Part shown: piece after piece, positions 42,990-50,420 of the stretch
How the letters are laid out: every line of letters begins with the position of its first letter
Numbering within the stretch: the first letter of the stretch is position 1
DNA from: Chitinophaga pinensis
GTDB taxonomy: Bacteria; Bacteroidota; Bacteroidia; UKL13-3
Assembly: GCA_945860865.1 (NCBI GenBank)
Contig: CAMARW010000007.1
Coordinates: 62,001-126,000 of the forward strand
Length of the DNA: 64,000 nt
Direction of reading: 5' to 3'
The notes under the pieces: model-generated
Databases searched by the model: none
Seen by the model: only the letters and a program-made list of their open reading frames with translations
Told to the model about the DNA's origin: nothing
Translations under genes and position numbers: made by a program

Positions 42990-44528
42990 ATGAGTCAACA
43001 AATGCAAGCAAGAAAAGACCATCCAAAAGGACTCTATTTCTTGTTTTTCACAGAAATGTGGGAGAGATTTAGCTATTATGGTATGCGTGCCATATTTATC
43101 CTATTCATGACAAAAGTATTAATGATGCAGGATGCAGATGCTTCTGAAATCTATGGCAGTTACACAGGTTTGGTTTATTTAACTCCCTTATTGGGTGGAT
43201 ACCTTTGTGATAAGTTTTTAGGAAATAGGCGAAGTATAATTTTAGGTGGAATTTTGATGGCATTTGGCCAGTTTTTAATGTTCTTGAGCGCTTCTGCAGG
43301 TGGTGGTCCTTCGGCAGTATCCATTATGTGGGCCGGCTTAACTGCCATTATCATTGGTAATGGTTTCTTTAAACCTAATATTTCTACCATGGTTGGGCAA
43401 TTATATCCAGAAGGCGATCGCAGAATAGACAGCGCTTTTACCATTTTTTACATGGGTATTAACCTTGGCGCTTTTTTCTCTCCTTTGGTTTGTGGGTCAA
43501 TGGATTTTAAATACGGTTTCCTGGCTGCTTGTATCGGTATGGTAGTAAGTTTGGTAACTTTTATTCTATACCAAAAGAAATACCTTATTTCGGAAGATGG
43601 TAAAGAAATTGGATTGCCTGTACAAAAACTAGATACCAAAAGTATTGGAATGATCATTGGTTCTATTGCAATTATATTCTTTATGCTCAACTTTAAACAA
43701 ATGTTTAAAAGTGATATACAAGTTATTAGTTACCTCATTTATGGTGCTATGGTGGCTATGCCTATCATCATTTTAAGCGATAAAAGTTTGAATACTATTG
43801 AAAGAAAAAGAATCATCGTGATTTTTATTTTAGCCTTCTTTGTAATCTTCTTTTGGGGTGCATTTGAACAAGCAGGTGCTTCACTTACTTTGTTTGCCGA
43901 CAGACAAACAGACCGGATGCTAATGGGCTGGGAAATGCCTGCTTCTTATTTTCAATCTATCAATCCTTTGGCAGTTATCATTCTTGCTCCCATATTAACA
44001 TTGGTTTGGGGCTTTTTATATAGCAGAAAATTAGAGCCATCTTCTCCAAAGAAAATGGCACTTGGATTATTACTAGTAGCATTGGGTTACGTGGTTATTG
44101 CTATTGCAGTTAAAGGATTAGGCATGGGCGATAAAGTAAGTATGATGTGGTTAATTTCTCTTTATGTTATTCACTCTATTGGCGAATTGTGTTTATCGCC
44201 AATTGGTTTATCTATGGTATCTAAATTGGCACCTTTGCGTTTGTCTTCTCTTATGATGGGAACTTGGTTTTTAGCTAATGCAGCTGCCAATAAATTTGCT
44301 GGTACATTGAGTGCTTTAATTCCGCCTTCTGGAGATATAGACCCAAGCGTTCCTGTAAAATATCCGAGCATTATCGGATTTCAAATTACTAACTTGTATG
44401 AATTCTTTATGGTGTTTATTGTAATGACTGGCTTGTCTGCTGGTATATTATTCCTTTTAAGTTCTTGGTTACAAAAAATGATGAACGAAAACCACCAAGA
44501 ATATAAGCCAGATATGGATGCGCACTAG
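42990..44528 (+). CDS. POT-family proton-coupled peptide transporter (first of two)
   Basis: A 512-residue MFS inner-membrane transporter of the proton-dependent oligopeptide family (PTR2/DtpT). Twelve to fourteen helices. Signatures are the N-terminal EMWERFSYYGMRA (ExxERFxYYG), GGYLCDKFLG, FFKPNISTMVGQLY, and YMGINLGAFFSP. It imports di- and tripeptides with protons. Tandem with a second POT gene 6 bp away; the two proteins are similar but not identical. The first diverges from the lipoprotein gene. Confidence 0.93.
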   Translation: MSQQMQARKDHPKGLYFLFFTEMWERFSYYGMRAIFILFMTKVLMMQDADASEIYGSYTGLVYLTPLLGGYLCDKFLGNRRSIILGGILMAFGQFLMFLSASAGGGPSAVSIMWAGLTAIIIGNGFFKPNISTMVGQLYPEGDRRIDSAFTIFYMGINLGAFFSPLVCGSMDFKYGFLAACIGMVVSLVTFILYQKKYLISEDGKEIGLPVQKLDTKSIGMIIGSIAIIFFMLNFKQMFKSDIQVISYLIYGAMVAMPIIILSDKSLNTIERKRIIVIFILAFFVIFFWGAFEQAGASLTLFADRQTDRMLMGWEMPASYFQSINPLAVIILAPILTLVWGFLYSRKLEPSSPKKMALGLLLVALGYVVIAIAVKGLGMGDKVSMMWLISLYVIHSIGELCLSPIGLSMVSKLAPLRLSSLMMGTWFLANAAANKFAGTLSALIPPSGDIDPSVPVKYPSIIGFQITNLYEFFMVFIVMTGLSAGILFLLSSWLQKMMNENHQEYKPDMDAH

Positions 44529-44534
44529 TTTAGC

Positions 44535-46043
44535 ATGGCAAAAGCAACTTTAGCAGAAATACAAAATTTTAAAGGCAAGTACCCCAAGCAATTGTGGTAC
44601 TTGTTTTTTAGTGAAATGTGGGAACGTTTTAGTTTCTACGGGATGCGTGGCATGCTCATCATTTTTATGGTAAACAAGCTGCAAATGAATTCTGAAGTAG
44701 CCAACCTTCAATATGGAGCCACTCAAGCTTTTGTTTATGCCTTCACTTTTGTAGGTGGTATGTTTGCGGATAAGATTCTAGGATATAGAAAATCGCTTTT
44801 CTGGGGTGGTATTTTAATGATCATTGGCAGCGTAATTTTGGCGGTTGATCCTACTCAGTTTTTCTTCATTGGTATAGGCTTTACTATTATTGGAACGGGT
44901 TTTTTTAAACCTAATATTTCAACCATCGTAGGGAAATTATATGCCGATGGAGATTCTAGAACCGATGCTGGTTTTTCTCTTTTTTATGCAGGTGTTAATT
45001 TGGGCGCCCTCATTGGAGGTTATTTATGCATTGCGGTAGCCAACGGAAGTTTATTAGCAAGCATTGTGCCTGTGGCTTTGCGGTGGAATGTGGCCTTTGG
45101 TTTTGCCTCAGTAGTAATGGTTATTAGTTTACTCACATTTGTAAATACCCAAAAAAGCCTAGGCGAAATAGGAGAGTCGCCCTTACAAAATATTCCAAAA
45201 AATAAAAGAAACCTATACGAAATACTAACCTTCGCAGGTTCTATTGCTTTTATTCCTCTGGTAGTTTTAATGGTTTCTAATGCGGCCTACACAGATTTAT
45301 TTATGAAGATAATTGGTCCGTTCTCTTTGTTGTATTTAGGCTACGAAATGAAAAATTTTAGCGTGAAAGAAAACAAGAAGTTGCTTGCGGCATTGGTTTT
45401 TATCTTGTTTTCAATCCTTTTTTGGGCCTTCTTCGAGCAAAGTGGTGGCTCCCTTAGTCTCTTTGCTGCCAATAACTTAAACAATGAGTTGGCAGGCATT
45501 AAGCTCGATCCAAATGGCGTTAATAATTCGGCTAATTCACTCTTTGTAATCGTTTTTGCAGCCATCGTAGGAATTCTCTGGATTTGGCTGGCAAAGCGAA
45601 AAATAGAACCTAATACGGTAGTTAAATTTGGACTCGGATTCTTGTTTTTAGCAGGTGGTTTTTATGTTTTCTATCAAACACAATTCTTTGCCAACGAAAA
45701 CGGAATCACCTCTTTAAATCTATTTACTTTTGCTTGGTTTGTAATCACATTTGGTGAGTTGTGTCTTTCTCCTATTGGTATGTCTATCATGACCAAATTA
45801 TCTCCTCAAAAGCTGCAAGCGGTTATGATGGGTATGTGGTTTTTGGCTAGCGCTTATGGGCAATATCTTGCTGGAATTTTAGGGGCAAACATCGCAAGTG
45901 CCTCAGAAAATGCCAATAATCTAGATAAGCTTATTATTTACACCAACGGATACAAACAATTGGCTCTGTACGCGCTTATCGCGGGTGTGGTGCTTATTGT
46001 TATTTCTCCTTTGGTTAAAAAATTAATGCAGGAAGTAAAATAA
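44535..46043 (+). CDS. POT-family proton-coupled peptide transporter (second of two)
   Basis: A 502-residue paralog of the previous transporter. Same marks: EMWERFSFYGMRG, GTGFFKPNISTIVGKLY, LFYAGVNLGALIGG and a C-terminal SPIGMSIMTKLSPQKLQ region. The proton-coupling ExxER motif is kept, so it should be active. Divergence between the two copies suggests different peptide preferences. They start and stop within six bases, one transcript. The promoter is likely upstream of the first copy. Confidence 0.93.
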   Translation: MAKATLAEIQNFKGKYPKQLWYLFFSEMWERFSFYGMRGMLIIFMVNKLQMNSEVANLQYGATQAFVYAFTFVGGMFADKILGYRKSLFWGGILMIIGSVILAVDPTQFFFIGIGFTIIGTGFFKPNISTIVGKLYADGDSRTDAGFSLFYAGVNLGALIGGYLCIAVANGSLLASIVPVALRWNVAFGFASVVMVISLLTFVNTQKSLGEIGESPLQNIPKNKRNLYEILTFAGSIAFIPLVVLMVSNAAYTDLFMKIIGPFSLLYLGYEMKNFSVKENKKLLAALVFILFSILFWAFFEQSGGSLSLFAANNLNNELAGIKLDPNGVNNSANSLFVIVFAAIVGILWIWLAKRKIEPNTVVKFGLGFLFLAGGFYVFYQTQFFANENGITSLNLFTFAWFVITFGELCLSPIGMSIMTKLSPQKLQAVMMGMWFLASAYGQYLAGILGANIASASENANNLDKLIIYTNGYKQLALYALIAGVVLIVISPLVKKLMQEVK

Positions 46044-46100
46044 TATCCCATAAATCTGATTTTTTTGTTAAAAATTGAGGTCAAACTATTTCCTTTTTGC

Positions 46101-46108
46101 TATTTTTG
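46101..46108 (+). promoter_or_regulatory. -7 promoter element 3 bases before an ATG
   Basis: TATTTTTG matches TAnnTTTG and ends 3 bases before the ATG at 46112. If used, transcription would begin at or next to the ATG, giving a leaderless message. A possible TTG -33 lies at 46075-46077 with rather long spacing. Confidence 0.35.
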
Positions 46109-46111
46109 ACT

Positions 46112-46831
46112 ATGCTACAAAACATAGATTTAACGCAAATTTTAGTGCTAGATATTGAAACGGTGCCCCAATATCCTTCTTTTGCCGAAATGCCCGAAAA
46201 TTGGCAAAATTTATGGAGTAAAAAATCGGCAACACTGCGTAATTCAGAAGGACAATCAGAATCTGAGGTATACCCTAGAGCGGGTATTTACGCAGAGTTT
46301 GGTAAAATAATTTGTATTTCTTGTGGCTATTTTAGTAGCTCTGGCCGAACCTATCAATTTCGTGTGAAATCATTTTATGGAGAGGATGAGGCCAAACTTT
46401 TGAGTGAATTTAACCAAATGTTGGTTCGCCATTTTAGCGACCCAGCAAACTCTCTTTGCGCCCACAATGGCAAGGAGTTTGATTACCCCTACATTGCTCG
46501 CCGTTGCTTGTTAAATGGATTAGAAATACCAGAGTTGCTAAATACTGCGGGCAAAAAACCTTGGGAGATAAAACTACTTGATACCATGGAATTATGGAAG
46601 TTTGGCGATTATAAAAGCTATACTTCACTCGAATTATTGGCCGCCTCTTTTGGTATACCCACGCCCAAAGATGATATTGATGGCAGCAAAGTTTGGACAG
46701 TTTATTGGAATGATAAGGACCTAGAGCGCATCAAAATATACTGCGAAAAAGATGTAATTACCGTTGCGCAATTACTCTTAAAATTTAGAAACGAAGCCTT
46801 GCTTGAGCCAGAACAAATTGTTAGCGTTTAG
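46112..46831 (+). CDS. Predicted 3'-5' exonuclease, PolB-type exonuclease domain
   Basis: A 239-residue nuclease-like protein related to the exonuclease domain of family B polymerases, without a polymerase domain. Exo I is D14-I-E16 in LVLDIETVP, Exo II is the Asn/Asp in CAHNGKEFDYPYIARR (about 118-127), Exo III is YCEKDVITVAQLL near residue 210 with the final catalytic Asp. Two-metal-ion 3'-5' exonuclease acting on DNA or RNA is the expected activity. ATG at 46112 gives a proper start; it lies right behind a -7 promoter element. Confidence 0.87.
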   Translation: MLQNIDLTQILVLDIETVPQYPSFAEMPENWQNLWSKKSATLRNSEGQSESEVYPRAGIYAEFGKIICISCGYFSSSGRTYQFRVKSFYGEDEAKLLSEFNQMLVRHFSDPANSLCAHNGKEFDYPYIARRCLLNGLEIPELLNTAGKKPWEIKLLDTMELWKFGDYKSYTSLELLAASFGIPTPKDDIDGSKVWTVYWNDKDLERIKIYCEKDVITVAQLLLKFRNEALLEPEQIVSV

Positions 46832-46885
46832 AATCTTAAAAAAACAAGATATTGCTGTTAAAATTCAAGTCTAAGAAATGAATAA

Positions 46886-48073
46886 CTATTTCCCAGCCAG
46901 TAGCACCTGCAATCGTTCACTTAATTTTTTCACAATACCAGGCCAAGCATATGTGTCGAAAAAGGCATTTGAAATGGGTAGTTTTTGCTCGGTAAGGCTA
47001 CTCAATATATGTTGGGTAAATGCCGCCCAGTTATCATCGGGTGCAATTTTTAAATAGGAGTTACATACTTCTTGGTTTATGCCCAATGCGCCTGTGTAGG
47101 TAGATACAATGGTTTTATTTCTGCCCATGCCCTCGAGGGCTTTGGTTTTAACGCCACCACCACTCAATATAGGGTTTAACAATACCACAGCGGCATCAAT
47201 ATAAGTTTCAATATCTTCTACAAAACCTAAGTATTGCATTTGCGGATAATCCTTCATTTTATCGACTAAGTTTTCTGGCAAATCTTTGCCACAAATAAGC
47301 AAACTAAAATTATTGCCCAGTGCCTTTTCCAACTTAGGATAAACCTCGGTTATTAGGTAATTTGCGCCTTCATAATTGGGAGCGTAGTGCATGGTACCAA
47401 AATACAGAATTATGTTTTGGTTCAAGCTTAGGTCATGGCGTTTGGCTATGGTTTCTTTGGCATGTGCAATGGGTGGTGGAATTTGGCTGTAGGCTATACC
47501 TGTGGGAATTAAGGCTGTTTTTTCTGGTGCTAAATTAAATTCATATTGGGCCTGTTTCTGGTCTACCTCGCTCAAATAAATCATTAAGTCTGACATTTGA
47601 TGCACCATTTTTTCGTACATATACATTAAGCTCCACCATGATTTGCCCATACTTTTAAAACGCAAGTATTCTATGTTATGGCAGCGAACAAAAACCTTTT
47701 TGCGGGTAAGCAACTTAAGCAATGGAATCATCCATCCCATAAAGGGTTGATCCAAAAAAATAACGTCACTTGCCTGTGCTTTTATGTGCTTGGCCAAAGT
47801 AAAAGGCAAGAAAATATTGAGGTAGCGCTGCGGTTTAAAGCGCATGCCAAATATAATTTCAAAATTTAACTCAGCAGTATCAATAGGGGAGTATGAATCT
47901 ACAGTAAACACTTTTACTTGGTGTTCTTTGCCCATATATTGCAATAATTGCAATGTAGATATTTCTCCGCCTGTAGTAGCAGGTAAAAATGGGTAAGAAA
48001 CAAGGGCGAAAATTTTCACTTTTGGTTTTTTGCTTGCAACAATAAAGCTATTTTTGAACAAATTTCCAAACAT
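46886..48073 (-). CDS. Glycosyltransferase family 4-like
   Basis: A 395-residue GT-B glycosyltransferase related to GT4, probably in polysaccharide or LPS synthesis. N-terminal domain starts FALVSYPFLPATTGGEIST, the C-terminal domain carries ILYFGTMHYAPNYEGANYL and the nucleotide-sugar-binding region VLLNPILSGGGVKTKALEGMG split as VLLNPILSGGGVK and KALEGMG. The start is uncertain: ATG at 48073 overlaps the divergent hpt start in CATG; GTG at 48019, right before the conserved part, is an alternative that frees space for the hpt promoter. The substrate is unknown. Confidence 0.82.
   Translation of the reverse strand: MFGNLFKNSFIVASKKPKVKIFALVSYPFLPATTGGEISTLQLLQYMGKEHQVKVFTVDSYSPIDTAELNFEIIFGMRFKPQRYLNIFLPFTLAKHIKAQASDVIFLDQPFMGWMIPLLKLLTRKKVFVRCHNIEYLRFKSMGKSWWSLMYMYEKMVHQMSDLMIYLSEVDQKQAQYEFNLAPEKTALIPTGIAYSQIPPPIAHAKETIAKRHDLSLNQNIILYFGTMHYAPNYEGANYLITEVYPKLEKALGNNFSLLICGKDLPENLVDKMKDYPQMQYLGFVEDIETYIDAAVVLLNPILSGGGVKTKALEGMGRNKTIVSTYTGALGINQEVCNSYLKIAPDDNWAAFTQHILSSLTEQKLPISNAFFDTYAWPGIVKKLSERLQVLLAGK
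48029..48056 (+). promoter_or_regulatory. Promoter before hpt
   Basis: TTTG at 48029-48032 and TATTTTTG at 48049-48056 with 16 bases between fit the Bacteroidota -33/-7 pattern with slightly short spacing. The transcription start near 48063 leaves about 9 nt before the hpt ATG at 48072. The elements lie inside the N-terminal coding part of the glycosyltransferase if that starts at 48073. Confidence 0.5.
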
Positions 48074-48614
48074 GGATTCTTTGCTCGTTAACAATCAAGT
48101 CTTTCAACTTTTTATTTCCGAATCGCAAATCTTAGCGCGCGTAGCCCAATTGGCTCAAATGCTGCAAGCAGATTATGCCCATAGTAAACCTGTATTTGTG
48201 GCCGTGCTCAATGGCTCGTTTATGTTTGCATCCGATTTATTAAAGGAAATAAACTTTGATTGCGAAATTCAATTTGTAAAAGTAAGCAGCTATCAGGGTA
48301 CTCAAAGTACAGGTAAAATACAAGAAATCATAGGTCTAAACCAATCCATTGCAAATAGAAATGTTATTGTTTTGGAAGACATTATAGACACTGGCTTAAC
48401 TATGCAACAACTTTTAATAAGTATTAAAAACCTTCATCCCAGTAGCGTGGAGGTTTGCTCTCTGTTACTTAAGCCCGATGCAATCAAAGTGCCGCTAAAC
48501 ATAAAATATGTGGGATTTGAAGTAGGCAATGAATTTCTTTTAGGCTATGGTTTAGATTATGATGGCCTAGGTAGAAATTTGAGACACCTTTTTAAATTAC
48601 GAATTACGAATTAA
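48072..48614 (+). CDS. hpt: Hypoxanthine phosphoribosyltransferase
   Basis: A 180-residue purine-salvage enzyme that converts hypoxanthine (and often guanine) with PRPP to IMP/GMP. The PRPP-binding motif is VVLEDIIDTGLTMQQL (residues about 100-115). The base-recognition end VGFEVGNEFLLGYGLDYD is also clear. The last residues (KLRITN) and the stop codon are encoded by the AATTACGAATTA repeat, so the natural C-terminus may have been a little different. ATG overlaps the divergent glycosyltransferase ATG in CATG at 48071-48074. Confidence 0.92.
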   Translation: MDSLLVNNQVFQLFISESQILARVAQLAQMLQADYAHSKPVFVAVLNGSFMFASDLLKEINFDCEIQFVKVSSYQGTQSTGKIQEIIGLNQSIANRNVIVLEDIIDTGLTMQQLLISIKNLHPSSVEVCSLLLKPDAIKVPLNIKYVGFEVGNEFLLGYGLDYDGLGRNLRHLFKLRITN

Positions 48615-48668
48615 AAATTACGAATTACGGTAAATGAATTACGAATTAAAAATTACGAATTACGAATG
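48595..48668 (+). repeat. AATTACGAATTA repeat array, left arm of an inverted pair
   Basis: The array begins inside the last codons of hpt. Two copies of a 28-base unit start at 48602 and 48637, 35 bases apart. The second, with its next four bases (48637-48668), is repeated exactly in inverse orientation at 48832-48863. One variant also lies at 1140-1168. Function unknown; possibly the end of a non-autonomous mobile element. Confidence 0.85.
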
Positions 48669-48685
48669 GGTGCTGGTGTTGTTTT

Positions 48686-48703
48686 AAATCCCTTTGGGAT
48701 TTT
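48686..48703 (+). terminator. Weak hairpin after hpt
   Basis: AAATCCC-TTT-GGGATTTT, a 7-bp stem followed by four T, inside the repeat-flanked segment. It could end hpt transcription. Confidence 0.45.
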
Positions 48704-48774
48704 GACGCCGAAATAACCTTTTTCCAAAGACTGATTTGTCCTCACGGTCCCAACGGTCCTAAATGTCCCTTTTC

Positions 48775-48796
48775 AAAAAAAAAGGGGCAAAGCCCC
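48775..48796 (-). terminator. Terminator for the cold-shock gene
   Basis: On the minus strand GGGGC-TTT-GCCCC is followed by nine T. It lies 70 bases beyond the stop of the cold-shock-domain gene and is inside the segment flanked by the inverted repeats. Confidence 0.75.
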
Positions 48797-48804
48797 AAAA
48801 AAAA

Positions 48805-48839
48805 TACGAATGAAAGCAAACACATTACCTTCATTCGTA
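48805..48839. repeat. Inner hairpin of the repeat island
   Basis: Ten-base arms TACGAATGAA (48805-48814) and TTCATTCGTA (48830-48839) separated by 15 bases. The right arm merges with the right inverted repeat (48832-48863). It makes the right end of the island a compact stem-loop. Confidence 0.7.
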
Positions 48840-48863
48840 ATTCGTAATTTTTAATTCGTAATT
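48832..48863 (-). repeat. Right arm of the 32-bp inverted repeat pair
   Basis: Exact reverse complement of 48637-48668. The two arms enclose 163 bp (48669-48831) without a gene but with two hairpins. The arm ends 6 bases before the stop codon of the cold-shock gene at 48869. Confidence 0.85.
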
Positions 48864-48868
48864 CTAAA

Positions 48869-49414
48869 TTATTCCGGATTTTCCACTGTTGCAGCATCAG
48901 ATTCAGGTTCTGCTGGAGCTGCGGCAATTGGCGCGGCAACTACTGGCACAACTTTTTCTGGCTTGTCAAATTTTACTTTAACGGCATTAGCGCCCTTGTG
49001 ATTCATTTCAATTTCAAAGGTAACTTTATCACCTTCTTTTACTTGGTCTATTAAACCATTCATGTGCACAAATACACCGTTTTGGTTTTTGGCATCTTTA
49101 ATAAAACCATATCCTTTAGATTCGTTAAAAAAGGTAACCACACCTTTTCTAATAGCCTCTTCTGGTTCAGCAGGTAATTGCTTACCAACGCCAATAACTA
49201 CGTCTTCTAAATTAATCTCTCGGCGTTTTTTAGGATCTGGAGGAGTAGAGGTAAGGTTTCCGTTTTCGTCTACGTATGCTAGCATATCAGAAAGGTCTTG
49301 ACCCTTTTGTGAATTTGCTTTACGGTCAGCTTTCTTCTCCTCTTTTTCTTTTCTCTTTTTAAGCTTTAATTTTTCTTTTTCTTTTTTGCTGAAGGTTTCT
49401 TGTGATTTGGCCAT
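48869..49414 (-). CDS. Cold-shock-domain protein with charged N-terminal extension
   Basis: A 181-residue RNA-binding protein. Residues 1-45 are a highly charged Lys/Glu-rich helix (KEKEKLKLKKRKEKEEKK). A linker leads to a cold-shock domain (about 90-149) with RNP1 KGYGFI (100-105) and RNP2 VFVHM (114-118). The tail (150-181) is Ala/Pro/Glu-rich. Ordinary CspA proteins are about 65-70 residues, so this is an extended form, likely a cytoplasmic RNA chaperone; the basic extension may bind ribosomes or RNA. It converges with hpt across the repeat island. Confidence 0.85.
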   Translation of the reverse strand: MAKSQETFSKKEKEKLKLKKRKEKEEKKADRKANSQKGQDLSDMLAYVDENGNLTSTPPDPKKRREINLEDVVIGVGKQLPAEPEEAIRKGVVTFFNESKGYGFIKDAKNQNGVFVHMNGLIDQVKEGDKVTFEIEMNHKGANAVKVKFDKPEKVVPVVAAPIAAAPAEPESDAATVENPE

Positions 49415-49756
49415 TTATATTTTAATTGTTATTGCACTTTAATTTTGGTGCCTAGGCTTTTGCAAAAGTTTAAGCAGAAAATTTTTAGTGTGCCAAAGGT
49501 AGGTTAATTATTTGATATTTTTGTTTTTAGCTAAAATACTTAACACGCAAGTTTTGGTTCGAACCGAATTGCTTATAAATTGCCACAAAAAAAGTAAAAC
49601 GGCCCATTATTGTATAAGCAAACCGCGCAACTCTTGCAGGTGGTCTAGAAAAAAATGCGAGGCCGCTAGCAAAATTGGGCTGAACCTAAATTTCTTGCAA
49701 AAATCATTGTTGAATCCAAAACTTTCTGTTTTATTCGCATCTTCATTTTTACTCGT
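49415..49756. other. Intergenic region before adk
   Basis: 342 bp between the divergent cold-shock gene and adk. An 83-codon frame (49512-49763) runs through it and into the adk start but shows no protein-like features. It holds GGTTCGAACC (49556-49565) and GGCTGAACC (49678-49686). I see no other structured element. Confidence 0.5.
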
Positions 49757-50329
49757 ATGCTAAACATAGTTTTATTCGGACCTCCAGGTGCAGGAAAAGG
49801 AACGCAATCTGCCAAGCTTATTGATAAATATCAATTGATACATCTATCTACGGGCGATATTTTTAGAGCCAATATTAAGGGTGGAACCGAGCTGGGTTTG
49901 CTAGCCAAGAGTTTTATAGACCAAGGTAAACTGGTGCCAGATGAGGTAACTATTGGTATGTTGGCTTCTGAAGTAAATAAACAGGTAGAACCTAAGGGTT
50001 TTATTTTTGATGGTTTTCCGCGCACCTCGGCGCAAGCTGCAGCCTTAGATGATTTGTTGCAAAGTAAAGGAACCGCCATTAGTCTTATGCTAGCCCTCGA
50101 AGTTGAGGAGGAGGAATTACGTAAGCGTTTATTTATTAGGGGTAAAGATAGTGGCCGAGCTGATGATCAAAATCCTGAAATTATCCAAAACCGTATCGAT
50201 GTTTATAATGCCGAAACTATGCCAGTAAAAGACTTCTATTTGGGTCAGAACAAATACAAAGGCATACCGGGAATGGGCGAAATTGAAACCATTTTTGATG
50301 CGCTCTGCGCAGAAATAGATAAAGCATAA
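49757..50329 (+). CDS. adk: Adenylate kinase, short-LID type
   Basis: A 190-residue enzyme that interconverts 2 ADP and ATP plus AMP. Walker A is GPPGAGKGTQ (8-17), the AMP-binding region has HLSTGDIFR and DGFPRT (77-82 region), and the short LID is RGKDSGRADD with no zinc Cys. The length is normal for the short-LID class. It is followed by a strong terminator and then obg. The ATG is read straight from the sequence; its upstream region holds no clear promoter element. Confidence 0.95.
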   Translation: MLNIVLFGPPGAGKGTQSAKLIDKYQLIHLSTGDIFRANIKGGTELGLLAKSFIDQGKLVPDEVTIGMLASEVNKQVEPKGFIFDGFPRTSAQAAALDDLLQSKGTAISLMLALEVEEEELRKRLFIRGKDSGRADDQNPEIIQNRIDVYNAETMPVKDFYLGQNKYKGIPGMGEIETIFDALCAEIDKA

Positions 50330-50345
50330 GCAAGTATTTGCTAAT

Positions 50346-50380
50346 AAAAGCCCATAAAGATTATCTTTGTGGGCTTTTTT
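50346..50380 (+). terminator. Terminator after adk
   Basis: Complementary arms AAAAGCCCATAAAGAT and ATCTTTGTGGGCTTTT pair with one G-U wobble. The right arm runs into six T. It ends 40 bases before obg. Confidence 0.9.
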
Positions 50381-50420
50381 ACGTTTTGAACCAAGTAAAT
50401 TAGCTTCAATACTTTCTCTT

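Noticed and set aside
48742-48939. 65-codon minus-strand frame across the repeat island
   Set aside because: It only translates the AATTACG repeats (LRIKNYELR) and overlaps the 3' end of the cold-shock gene.
49512-49763. 83-codon frame in the gap before adk
   Set aside because: It has no start context, no family resemblance, many rare residues such as Cys and Trp, and overlaps the adk start.
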